A stretch of DNA of 64,000 bases, from the NCBI GenBank assembly GCA_001898825.1, contig MKVK01000024.1:1-64000 (forward strand), written 5' to 3'. The stretch comes from Magnetospirillum sp. 64-120. Its GTDB lineage: Bacteria; Pseudomonadota; Alphaproteobacteria; Rhodospirillales; Magnetospirillaceae. Both the position numbers and the translations under genes were made by a program. The notes under the pieces are model-generated. The model was given only the letters and a program-made list of their open reading frames with translations. It searched no databases and was not told where the DNA came from. Positions 27,336 through 35,577 of the stretch are shown here, in pieces. Position 1 is the stretch's first letter, and the number at the start of each line of letters is the position of its first letter.

Positions 27336-29249
27336 ATGAGCAACGCGTATGAACTGGCCCACGAGCGCTCGCTGAAGGACCCCGAAGGGTTCTGGGCTGA
27401 AGCCGCCAAGGACGTCACCTGGTACAAGCCCTGGGACAAGGTGCTGGACGATTCCCGCAAGCCGTTCTATCGCTGGTTCACCGGTGGCGAGGTCAACACC
27501 TGCTACAACGCCGTGGACCGTCACGTGGAAGCTGGCCGCGGCGCCCAGGCCGCCATCATCTATGACAGCCCGGTCACCGACACTGTCAAGACCATCACCT
27601 ATTCCGAACTGCAGGATCAGGTGTCCAAGTTCGCCGGCCTGCTGCGCGGCCTGGGCGTGGCCAAGGGCGACCGCGTCATCGTCTACATGCCCATGGTCCC
27701 CGAAGCGGTGGTCGCCATGCTGGCCTGCGCCCGTCTGGGCGCGGTGCATTCGGTGGTGTTCGGCGGTTTCGCCTCGAACGAATTGGCCACCCGCATCAAC
27801 GACGCCCAGCCCAAGGTGATCGTGTCGGCCAGCTGCGGTATCGAAACCGCCCGCGTCATCCCCTACAAGCCGCTGTTGGACCATGCCATCGAGCTGGCCG
27901 ACCACAAGCCGGCCCATACCGTCATCTTGCAGCGCCCGCAGGTCGCCGCCGAGATGATTGCCGGCCGTGACGTGGACTGGAACGACGCCGCCAAGGCGGC
28001 GCCTGCCGAATGCGTGGCCGTCGCCGCCACCGATCCGCTTTACATCCTGTACACTTCGGGCACCACCGGCCAGCCCAAGGGCGTGGTCCGCGACAATGGC
28101 GGCCACATGGTGGCGCTGAAGTGGACCATGAAGAACATCTACAACATCGAACCGGGCCAGGTGTTCTGGGCCGCGTCCGACGTGGGTTGGGTGGTCGGCC
28201 ACTCCTATATCTGCTATGCCCCCTTGCTGCACGGCGCCACCACCGTGGTCTACGAGGGCAAGCCGGTGGGCACCCCCGATGCCGGCGCCTTCTGGCGCGT
28301 CATCAGCCAGCACAAGATCACCGCGCTGTTCACCGCGCCCACCGCGTTTCGCGCCATCAAGCGTGAAGACCCCAACGCGGAACTCCTGAAGAAGTACGAC
28401 ATGAGCAGCCTGAAGGCGCTGTTCCTGGCCGGCGAGCGTTCCGACCCCGACACCATCAAGTGGGCGCAGACCAACCTGAAGGTTCCGGTGGTCGACCACT
28501 GGTGGCAGACCGAAACCGGCTGGGCCATCGCCGCCAACTGCCTGGGTCTGCATGAATTCCCGGTCAAGCCCGGCTCGCCCACCAAGGCGGCCCCGGGTTG
28601 GGACCTGCAGGTCCTGGACGAAGGCCATCATCAGTGCAAGCCGGGCGTCACCGGTTCGCTGGTGGTCAAGCTGCCGTTGCCGCCCGGCACCTTCTACACC
28701 CTGTGGAACGCCGAACAGCGCTTCTTCGACAGCTACCTGGCCGAATATCCGGGCTATTACAAGACCGCCGACGCCGGCATGATCGACGAAGACGGCTACG
28801 CCTATGTGATGAGCCGCACCGACGACATCATCAACGTCGCTGGTCACCGCCTGTCCACCGGCCAGATGGAAGAAGTGCTGGCCAGCCATCCCGACGTGGC
28901 CGAATGCGCCGTCATCGGCGTCGCCGACCAGTTGAAGGGTCAGCTGCCGCTGGGCTTCATCTGCCTGAAGGCCGGCGTCACCAAGTCCGACGACGACGTC
29001 ATCAAGGAAGTGGTCAAGCTGGTGCGTGAAGTCATCGGCCCGGTCGCCGCCTTCAAGAGCTGCACCGTGGTCAAGCGTCTGCCCAAGACCCGTTCGGGCA
29101 AGATCCTGCGCGGCACCATGCAGAAGATCGCCGACAACCAGGACTACAAGATGCCGGCGACCATCGACGATCCGGCCATCCTGGACGAAATCGACGAATC
29201 CTTGCAAAGCATCGGCTATTCCAAGGCCCGGACCGAGGCGGTGGAATAA
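27336..29249 (+). CDS. prpE: propionyl-CoA synthetase-like acyl-CoA ligase
   Basis: A 637-residue adenylate-forming ligase that activates propionate (or a similar short acid) to its CoA thioester. It has the acetyl-CoA-synthetase N-terminal cap with YRWFTGGEVNTCYNAVDRHV (near residues 47-66), the P-loop YTSGTTGQPKGV near 239, WWQTETG near 388, and the C-terminal lid with LPKTRSGKILR near 583, whose Lys is the usual acetylation site. The PrpE branch is favoured over Acs by the start and length. RBS AGAGGGAAC. It is a single gene with a 226-base AT-richer leader and its own terminator. Confidence 0.9.
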   Translation: MSNAYELAHERSLKDPEGFWAEAAKDVTWYKPWDKVLDDSRKPFYRWFTGGEVNTCYNAVDRHVEAGRGAQAAIIYDSPVTDTVKTITYSELQDQVSKFAGLLRGLGVAKGDRVIVYMPMVPEAVVAMLACARLGAVHSVVFGGFASNELATRINDAQPKVIVSASCGIETARVIPYKPLLDHAIELADHKPAHTVILQRPQVAAEMIAGRDVDWNDAAKAAPAECVAVAATDPLYILYTSGTTGQPKGVVRDNGGHMVALKWTMKNIYNIEPGQVFWAASDVGWVVGHSYICYAPLLHGATTVVYEGKPVGTPDAGAFWRVISQHKITALFTAPTAFRAIKREDPNAELLKKYDMSSLKALFLAGERSDPDTIKWAQTNLKVPVVDHWWQTETGWAIAANCLGLHEFPVKPGSPTKAAPGWDLQVLDEGHHQCKPGVTGSLVVKLPLPPGTFYTLWNAEQRFFDSYLAEYPGYYKTADAGMIDEDGYAYVMSRTDDIINVAGHRLSTGQMEEVLASHPDVAECAVIGVADQLKGQLPLGFICLKAGVTKSDDDVIKEVVKLVREVIGPVAAFKSCTVVKRLPKTRSGKILRGTMQKIADNQDYKMPATIDDPAILDEIDESLQSIGYSKARTEAVE

Positions 29250-29270
29250 ACCGCTTCACGGTGAAGTTGG

Positions 29271-29296
29271 AAAGGGGGGCTTCGGCCCCCCTTTTT
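29271..29296 (+). terminator. Rho-independent terminator after prpE
   Basis: AAAGGGGGGC at 29271-29280 pairs with GCCCCCCTTT at 29285-29294 around a TTCG tetraloop, with a T5 tract at its end. The stem has A and T runs on both sides, so it can serve the convergent gene ending at 29296 as well. Confidence 0.92.
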
Positions 29297-29685
29297 CATT
29301 TATGCTTGGAAAACAGGTCGATGGTCTTGCAGATCAGGCTGCCGATGGGGCGTGGCTTGGGATCGGACAGGGTTTCGGCCAGGAAGTCGTGGACCGCCTT
29401 GGCGGCGTCCTTTTCCGCCGTCATCGCCACCTGGGCGCCGCGCTTTTCCATGTGCTTGACGAAGCCTTCGCCGGCGGACAGGGTGATCACCACGTCGATG
29501 CCGTCCAGCGGGTGCGGTGCGCCGTTTTCCTCGACATAGTGAATGACTTGGTCGCTGGGCAGCTCGATATGCTGGGGTGCGGAAATCTGGGCGTTGTCGT
29601 CCACCGTGTAGATCAGCCAGTGCTTGGCCCGTCCGGCGTGGCCGCTGACCGACTTGAAATCGGAACTGGCGACGGCGATCTTCAT
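29296..29685 (-). CDS. NifX/NifB-C-terminal-like (dinitrogenase cofactor) family protein
   Basis: A 129-residue single-domain protein of the NifX/NafY fold. It starts MKIAVASSDFKSVSGHAGRAKHW, where the His in the GHAGRA loop is a typical ligand or contact of the family, and GIDVVITLSAGEGFVKHMEKRG follows near residues 62-83. ATG 29685 is behind GAGGAG. Family members bind or carry iron-molybdenum clusters, but many stand-alone copies have no known nitrogenase link. No nif gene is in the window, so a role in nitrogen fixation is only possible. Confidence 0.82.
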   Translation of the reverse strand: MKIAVASSDFKSVSGHAGRAKHWLIYTVDDNAQISAPQHIELPSDQVIHYVEENGAPHPLDGIDVVITLSAGEGFVKHMEKRGAQVAMTAEKDAAKAVHDFLAETLSDPKPRPIGSLICKTIDLFSKHK

Positions 29686-29848
29686 GCCCAAAATCTCCTC
29701 ATATATTGTGTGTGATTAGATTATGGGCGGCATGGTCATTGGGCAAGTCTGTCATTATGATACGTGGGTTATCGCTTTCGGCCTCCAGATAGTGCATCTT
29801 GTCGCCAGCCCCCCTAAGATACCGCGCAACCGGTGAAGGAGAGACCAC

Positions 29849-30478
29849 GTGCCCATTCGCATCCTGATCGCCGAGGATCAGTTGCTCGTGCGCCAGGGGT
29901 TGGCCGCTTTGTTGAAGGCCGAGGACGTCCAGATCGTGGGAGAGGCCGAAGACGGCGCCACCGCGGTGGACATGGCGAAAAGCCTGCGGCCGGACATCGT
30001 CTTGATGGATCTGTCCATGCCGGGCTTGGACGGGGTGGAAGCCACGCGCCGTCTGAAGCGTGCCGCCCCGCAAATTCGGGTGTTGATCCTGACGGTGGCC
30101 AATTGCGAGCGCCGGGTGGCGGAAGCCCTGGCGGCGGGCGCCGACGGCTATGCCTTGAAGCGGCTGGGACACGAAGAGTTGATGGCGGCCATCACTGCGG
30201 TGCGCATGGGGCGCCAATATCTGGGGCCGGGGCTGGACATCGCATTGGTGCGCGACCATCTGGACGGCGGCGACGCCAACGTGCCGGCGCTGACCGCCCG
30301 CGAATTGGAAGTGCTGCGGCTGATTGCCCAGGGGCTGAAGAACCGCGAGATCGCCGACACCTTGTCCATCGCCATCAAGACGGTGGAAACCCATCGCACC
30401 AAGATCATGCAAAAGCTTGACCTGCACAATTCGGCGGAACTGGCCACTTATGCCATCCGTCGTGGTCTGATCGAGTAG
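29849..30478 (+). CDS. NarL/FixJ-family response regulator
   Basis: A 209-residue two-domain regulator. The receiver (residues 1-120) has IAEDQ at the acidic pocket, phospho-Asp in VLMDLSMPG near residue 54, but the usual switch Lys region reads YALKRLG. The LuxR-type DNA-binding domain (about 145-205) has LTARELEVLRLIAQGLKNREIA and KTVETHRTKIMQKL. The GTG start follows GAAGGAGAG. It is convergent with the next regulator and is likely the partner of a PAS kinase elsewhere; the adjacent double kinase is a candidate. Confidence 0.93.
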   Translation: MPIRILIAEDQLLVRQGLAALLKAEDVQIVGEAEDGATAVDMAKSLRPDIVLMDLSMPGLDGVEATRRLKRAAPQIRVLILTVANCERRVAEALAAGADGYALKRLGHEELMAAITAVRMGRQYLGPGLDIALVRDHLDGGDANVPALTARELEVLRLIAQGLKNREIADTLSIAIKTVETHRTKIMQKLDLHNSAELATYAIRRGLIE

Positions 30479-30482
30479 GGGG

Positions 30483-31148
30483 TCAGGCCTGGGGGGCTTG
30501 TCCCGATCCGGTGATCCCGGCCAGGATGGCGGTACGGGCCGCTTCGGTGCGGTTGCTGACCGCCAGCTTGCGGAAGATGTTGCGCAGATGCGCCTTGACC
30601 GTCACTTCCTGCAGGTCCAGGGCGCGGGCGATCGCCTTGTTGGGGGCGCCGTCGACGATCAGCGCCAGGATGTCGCGTTCACGCGTGGAAAGCCCGGAAA
30701 GCGGGGCGTTGGCGTCGGTTGGCGCCTTGGCTTGCCCCGGCTTGGTGTGCTGGTAGTCGAACAGATAGGGCGGGACGTATTTTTCCCCCGCCAGGACCAG
30801 CCGCAGGACGCCGATGATGGTCTCGCCGCGCATGGTCTTGGGGATGAAGCCGTCGGCCCCGGCTTCGATGGAATGATAGGCGTCGGCCGGATGGGTCGAT
30901 CCCGACAAGATGACGACCGGAACCTGGGGGTGGGCCTTCAGCATGGCCGACAGCCCGTTCAGCCCATCCATGCCCGGCATGTTCAGGTCCAGGATGGCCA
31001 AGCCCAGTTGCGTACATTTGCTGGCCTTGTCCAGGGCTTCGTCCAGGGTCCCCGCCTCGACCACCTTGGCGTCGGGGGTGACCCGTTCCAGGAATGGCAT
31101 CAAGCCGTCGCGCACCATGGCATGGTCGTCGGCCAGCAGGATGTCCAT
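30483..31148 (-). CDS. LuxR-family response regulator
   Basis: A 221-residue regulator. The receiver has LLADDHAMVRDGL at the start, phospho-Asp in LAILDLNMPGMDG near residue 55, and a Lys in GFIPKTMRGE near 105. The C-terminal helix-turn-helix (LSTRERDILALIVDGAPNKAIA, then VTVKAHLRNIFRKL) is complete. ATG 31148 follows AAGGAGG, which lies inside the end of the H-box gene, so the two are co-translated. It is a paralogue of the regulators at 31412 and 54819 (same GFIPK and VLxGE segments). Confidence 0.93.
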   Translation of the reverse strand: MDILLADDHAMVRDGLMPFLERVTPDAKVVEAGTLDEALDKASKCTQLGLAILDLNMPGMDGLNGLSAMLKAHPQVPVVILSGSTHPADAYHSIEAGADGFIPKTMRGETIIGVLRLVLAGEKYVPPYLFDYQHTKPGQAKAPTDANAPLSGLSTRERDILALIVDGAPNKAIARALDLQEVTVKAHLRNIFRKLAVSNRTEAARTAILAGITGSGQAPQA

Positions 31149-31152
31149 GCGG

Positions 31153-31350
31153 TCAGCCTCCTTCGTCCGATGCGTTGTGGGCGACAAGGTCGGTCAGGTG
31201 GTCCACCTGGGACAGGATGGCGGCGACGCGCTTTTGCAGCCGCTCGGCGCTGAGGCGGCCGTCGCCGTGTTCAAAGGCCAGGGCTTCGGCCGCCAGCCGG
31301 ATGACGTGCAGGGATTGGTTGGCGTCGTGGACGAAGGTCCGTGTCAGCAT
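31153..31350 (-). CDS. orphan histidine-kinase H-box (HisKA-like) small protein
   Basis: A 65-residue protein that is nothing but one dimerisation/H-box-like segment: FVHDANQSLHVIRLAAEALA, then SAERLQKRVAAILSQVDHL. This matches the H-box of the kinases in this window (VAHELNQPLSILRMTAE; LVHELSQPLNIIRLTAE). No ATPase domain follows: the stop is two bases before... the start region of the next regulator, whose ribosome site it contains. An in-frame stop immediately precedes ATG 31350, so the start is firm. It may be a phosphotransfer or dimerisation partner, or a relic of a deleted kinase. Confidence 0.6.
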   Translation of the reverse strand: MLTRTFVHDANQSLHVIRLAAEALAFEHGDGRLSAERLQKRVAAILSQVDHLTDLVAHNASDEGG

Positions 31351-31411
31351 GCGTCAAAGCCCCCCCGCAGGGCATTCCAGGTCAAGGGGGGAAGACGCCC
31401 GCACCATGGTT

Positions 31412-32047
31412 TTACAATGCTTCTGTGTCGACCAGGATGCGCATGGCCTGCAAGCGGTTCTGCACACCCAATTTGCGGAACATGTTGCCCAAGTGCGACT
31501 TGACCGTGACTTCGCTGACATCCAGGCGGGCGGCGATCACCTTGTTGGGCAGGCCTTCGCGCAGCAGATGCAGGATGTCGCGTTCGCGCGGCGTCAGCCG
31601 CCCCAGCAAGTCGCCGGTTCCCGACTTCTCGCCCCCCGAACCGACCGAGCCGCCATCCATCAGCATGGACGGAATGAAGCGTTCCCCGGACAGCACCAGT
31701 TGCAGGGCCGACACCATGGCGGAACCGGACAGGTGCTTGGGGATGAAACCGTCGGCGCCCAGGCGCATGGCTTCCAGCACGTGGTCGCGGTCGGCCACGG
31801 CGGACAGGATGACGCAGCGGATGGAAGGGAACTTTGTCTTGACCGTGGTCAGCCCCTGAAAGCCGTTCATCCCGGGCATCTTGATGTCAAGGATCAGCAA
31901 GTCGACGGCCGGGTCGGCTTCGATCTGGGCGAAGGCTTCAGTAAACGAACCCGCTTCCTGGACGGTGATGCCGGGCGAGATTTTCTCGATGAAGGGACGC
32001 AGCCCCTCACGCAGCATGACATGATCGTCGGCAAGAATTACACGCAT
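31412..32047 (-). CDS. LuxR-family response regulator
   Basis: A 211-residue regulator. The receiver has ILADDHVMLREGL, phospho-Asp in LLILDIKMPGMNG near residue 54, and Lys in GFIPKHLSG near 104. A linker with SVGSGGEKSGTG leads to the LuxR helix-turn-helix (LTPRERDILHLLREGLPNKVIA, VTVKSHLGNMFRKL). ATG 32047 follows GGGAGGTAAGG. It lies just downstream of the double kinase at 32106-35504 on the same strand (58 bases), so it is the best candidate for its cognate output. Confidence 0.93.
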   Translation of the reverse strand: MRVILADDHVMLREGLRPFIEKISPGITVQEAGSFTEAFAQIEADPAVDLLILDIKMPGMNGFQGLTTVKTKFPSIRCVILSAVADRDHVLEAMRLGADGFIPKHLSGSAMVSALQLVLSGERFIPSMLMDGGSVGSGGEKSGTGDLLGRLTPRERDILHLLREGLPNKVIAARLDVSEVTVKSHLGNMFRKLGVQNRLQAMRILVDTEAL

Positions 32048-32105
32048 GACCTTACCTCCCACCCGTCTGTGTTACGTCTTTAGACGGAGGGGCGCAAGCA
32101 AAACC

Positions 32106-35100
32106 TTAACCCAATGACCCATCTCCAAGACATTCCTCGACATATGCCGCAATAGTTGATCCATCCGTATCTGTTGGAAGCACCAGGGTTGCGCCGGCGG
32201 ATACCGTCTGCCGGGCCTGATCCGGGCTTAGATCGGCGATGGCCAGCAGGGGAATGCTTGCATGCGCCCGATAGATTTCCTCAAGCGTGACCAGGATGTC
32301 GGGCCATTCTCCGACCACCACGACCACTTCCGCCCGCGTCGGGGTGGCGACCGCCTCCCAGCAGGGCGGGCAGTCGAAGGGATCTGCGGACACGATGTGG
32401 ACCCGGCGGCGCGCCTGGGGCAGATGGATGCGGATGGTAGTGCCCGGGCCGTCCGGGTCGATGCCAAGGGTCCCATCCATTTCGGCGATCACCCCCATGG
32501 CGATGGGCAGGCCCAGGCCACGGCCGACACCGCTTTCCAGAGCTTGGCGGGCCTCGGCGGACAGGCCGGGGCCATTGTCGGTGACGGTGATGGCGACGCC
32601 GCCTTCGGGGGCGTGATCGCAGGTGACTTTCAGTTCGGCCCGCCAGGGCGGGTTTTGGGCGTGCCGGGACAGGGCTTCGCTGGCCAGGGCCTGGCAGGCG
32701 TTGTTCAGCACCTGGCGCAGGGCTTCCTCGAAACGCAAGGGATAGCCGTTGACCATGGGCAGTCCCGGCTTGCCGTGCCAGTCGAAGTCGATGTCTTGCA
32801 TGCGGACGTGGTCCTGGAATTCGGCCAGGACGCGCCGGCACGCTTCCAGTGGGTTGAAGCGCTGACGCGCAACGGTGGGGCGCCTGGTGGCGGCGACCAG
32901 CTTCTGCGCCATTTCCTGCATGCGGCCGCATTGTTCCAGGGTCGAATTCAAGCCGCGGCGTTGCCGGTCGTCGCCTTCGAAGCCGTCCAGCAGGTTTTCG
33001 ATGTTCAGGCGGATGATGTTCAGCGGCTGGCCGAAATCGTGGGCCAGATGGGCGGTCAGTTCCCCCATCTGCCACAAACGCTGGGCCGGCGAGGGGGGCG
33101 GGGCGACGCCAGCCTCGGTCGCAGCCGCTGTTTCCACCAGGGATTCGGACCCGGGGTGTTGTGCCGGCATTTCTCCGGCCAGGATGCGTTCGACGGTCTG
33201 GCCCAATTCTTCCAGCACCAGCGGCTTGTTCAGGCGGGCCACCGGGCCTTCGCTGGCCGGCGGCAACGGCATGGTCCCCCCTGACATCATGATGGCGGCC
33301 AGACCCGGCTGCAATTCGCGCAAGCGCGAGATCAGCACGTTGCCATCCATGCCCGGCATACGCTGGTCGGTCAACACCAAGTCGAACAGGTTTCCGCGCG
33401 CCACGTCCATGGCGTCCAGGGGCGAGATGGCGGTGACCACGTCATAGCCCCGCGCCACCAGGAAGTCGTTCAGGCATTCGACCGCCAATGGTTCGTCGTC
33501 CACCACCAGGATGCGGCGGCTTCGGGGCGGCGAGGGGGCGGGTTTGGCGCGGGCGGGGGCGTCGGGTAAGGGCCAGATGGCTTTGAACTCGGCGCCTTCC
33601 CCCGTGTTGCGCCCGTTCAGCTGGCCGCCCATGGCGGCGACGATGTTCAGGCTGGCCGACAGCCCCAGGCCGGTGCCGGCGCCGTCGCGTTTGGTGGTGA
33701 AGAACGGCATGAAGACGCGGGGCCACAAATCCTCGCGCACGCCGCCGCCATTGTCGCGGATGGACAGCGACAAATTCTGGTCGGTTTCCTGCAACTCCAC
33801 CCAGATGGCGCGGGACATGGGCGGGCGCCGGGCGCAGACGGCGTCGCGGGCATTGCTCAGCAACGCGATCACCACCTGTTCCAGCTGGGGCGGCTGGCCG
33901 GTCAGGGGCGCACATTGGGCCGGCAGGCGCACATGCAGGGTGATGTCGTCCAGGATCAACTGCTGGCGCATCATGTCGATGGCGGCCTGGATCGGTTCAA
34001 GCGGCGAGAAGGGTTGGCGTTCTTCGTCGCCGCCGCGCACGAAGGACCGAAGATGCGAAATCATTTCGGCCATGCGCGAGGCCTGTTCGATCATCACCGC
34101 CAGCTTTTTGCCCACGGCGTCATTGGGCAGGTCGCCGCGGGCCAGCTTTTCCGCCGTGTTTTCGGCGGTCATGCGCAGGATCGACAGGGGTTGGTTCAGT
34201 TCGTGGGCCACTTCCGAAGCGATCTGTCCCAAGGTGGCCAGGCGGGCGGTGTGGACCAGTTCTTCCTCGGCCTGCTTTTGCTGCGTCAGGTCGATCAGGG
34301 TGCCGATCAGGCCGGCGGTGTTGCCGTCGGGACCGGCATAGGTGGCCTTGACGATGGCGATGCGGCGCATGGAGCCGTCGCCCCAGCGGAAGGTGGTTTC
34401 GTAGCGCTGCACCCCGCCGCTGGCCAGCAGTTCCAGGTCGTGGCGGCTGAATTCGGCGGCTTGTTCCGCGTTGAAGGTCTCCATCAGGGTCTTGCCGATG
34501 ATTTGCTCGGACGGCTTGCCCAAGGCGTCGGCGAAAGCGCCGTTGCAGCCCACATAGACCAGGTTGGTGTCCTTGTAGAAGACCGGGAACGGCAGGGCGT
34601 CGATCAATGTCTGCTTGAAGGCCAATTCCGCCTTCAGCGTCGCTTCGAAACGCTTGCGTTCGGTGATTTCGCGGCGGATGGCGACGCGGCCACCCTCGGC
34701 GGTGGGGCGCTCGACGATTTCCAGCCAGCGTCCGTCGTCCAGCATCTGCTCGAAGGAGTTCGTCTTGGGGTGGCGGTGCTTTTCCAGCCTTTCACGGACC
34801 CAGGCGTCGACTTTCTTCGAATCGACGCCTTGATACTGCCCGCGGGACGCGCTGACCCGCAGCAGTTCCTCGAAGCTGACGCCGGGGCGGATGATGTCGG
34901 CGATGGTGGGATAGATGTCCAGATAACGGCTGTTGAAGGCCACCAGCCGGTCTTCGGCGTCGAACACGGAAAACCCGTCGCCGCTGCTTTCCAGGGCGTC
35001 CATCAGGCGCGCCTGGGCGGCGCGCAACGCCGCCTCGCCCCGGGCCAGTTCCTGTTCGTAACGATGGCGGCGGGAAACGTCGATACACGATCCCACCACC

Positions 35101-35504
35101 TCGATGCGGTTGCCCTGTTCGTCGCGGACGGCTCGGCATTCGTCATGCAGCCACAGCCAATGGCCGTCCTTGGCGCGCATGCGGTATTCCATCTCGATCT
35201 GGTCCACCTGCTGCAATTGCCGCAGCGTGGCGACGCAGCGGTCGCGGTCCTCGGCATGCAGGTGGTCCAGCCAGAAATCGGGATCGGCCAGCACCTCGGC
35301 GGCGGTATAGCCCAAAAGGCCTTCCACGTTGCCGCCCACATAGGTCAGCCGGGACGGGATCAGCCCGGTTTGGGCATAGATGATGGCCGGCACCATCTCC
35401 ATCAGCGCGTCCGGGCGCTCGACCCGGGGGTGCGCCGTCGTGCCGCTGTCGCGGAAAGCATGCCAAGCTGCTTGCAGACGGCGGATCAGACCGTTGCCGG
35501 CCAT
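32106..35504 (-). CDS. tandem hybrid sensor histidine kinase (PAS-PAS-PAS-HK-REC-HK-degenerate REC)
   Basis: A 1132-residue soluble kinase. Three PAS-type segments (about 25-155, 165-285, 290-415) precede a first H-box (EVAHELNQPLSILRM near 431) with an ATPase domain (DNGGG near 590, then GTGLGLSASL). A receiver follows (VVDDEPLAVE, phospho-Asp in LVLTDQRMPGMDG near 710). Then comes a second H-box (LAHDFGQPLNIIRL near 821) with another ATPase domain (DNGPGLS, GLGLPIAMGV). The last about 100 residues look like a receiver without its Asp. No membrane helix is visible, so signals are cytoplasmic. Two full kinase cores in one chain are unusual. It heads the unit with the regulator at 31412. Confidence 0.9.
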   Translation of the reverse strand: MAGNGLIRRLQAAWHAFRDSGTTAHPRVERPDALMEMVPAIIYAQTGLIPSRLTYVGGNVEGLLGYTAAEVLADPDFWLDHLHAEDRDRCVATLRQLQQVDQIEMEYRMRAKDGHWLWLHDECRAVRDEQGNRIEVVGSCIDVSRRHRYEQELARGEAALRAAQARLMDALESSGDGFSVFDAEDRLVAFNSRYLDIYPTIADIIRPGVSFEELLRVSASRGQYQGVDSKKVDAWVRERLEKHRHPKTNSFEQMLDDGRWLEIVERPTAEGGRVAIRREITERKRFEATLKAELAFKQTLIDALPFPVFYKDTNLVYVGCNGAFADALGKPSEQIIGKTLMETFNAEQAAEFSRHDLELLASGGVQRYETTFRWGDGSMRRIAIVKATYAGPDGNTAGLIGTLIDLTQQKQAEEELVHTARLATLGQIASEVAHELNQPLSILRMTAENTAEKLARGDLPNDAVGKKLAVMIEQASRMAEMISHLRSFVRGGDEERQPFSPLEPIQAAIDMMRQQLILDDITLHVRLPAQCAPLTGQPPQLEQVVIALLSNARDAVCARRPPMSRAIWVELQETDQNLSLSIRDNGGGVREDLWPRVFMPFFTTKRDGAGTGLGLSASLNIVAAMGGQLNGRNTGEGAEFKAIWPLPDAPARAKPAPSPPRSRRILVVDDEPLAVECLNDFLVARGYDVVTAISPLDAMDVARGNLFDLVLTDQRMPGMDGNVLISRLRELQPGLAAIMMSGGTMPLPPASEGPVARLNKPLVLEELGQTVERILAGEMPAQHPGSESLVETAAATEAGVAPPPSPAQRLWQMGELTAHLAHDFGQPLNIIRLNIENLLDGFEGDDRQRRGLNSTLEQCGRMQEMAQKLVAATRRPTVARQRFNPLEACRRVLAEFQDHVRMQDIDFDWHGKPGLPMVNGYPLRFEEALRQVLNNACQALASEALSRHAQNPPWRAELKVTCDHAPEGGVAITVTDNGPGLSAEARQALESGVGRGLGLPIAMGVIAEMDGTLGIDPDGPGTTIRIHLPQARRRVHIVSADPFDCPPCWEAVATPTRAEVVVVVGEWPDILVTLEEIYRAHASIPLLAIADLSPDQARQTVSAGATLVLPTDTDGSTIAAYVEECLGDGSLG

Positions 35505-35577
35505 GGGGGACTCCCTTGGGGAAGGTGGTGAACGCCATTGTGCGGCTTGGCCGGGCGGTGATCAACTGTCCCGCGTG

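Noticed and set aside
27246-29207. 653-codon open frame on the minus strand across prpE
   Set aside because: It is the complement of a strongly conserved gene; its product is His/Gly/Val-rich with no family signature, the usual artefact of GC-rich codon bias.
29296-29685. Evidence for nitrogen fixation genes
   Set aside because: The NifX-like protein is alone; no nifHDK, nifB or nifE is in the window, so no such function is claimed.
33915-35531. 538-codon plus-strand frame across the double kinase
   Set aside because: Antisense of clear PAS and kinase motifs, with a Gln/Gly/Val-rich translation and no ribosome site.
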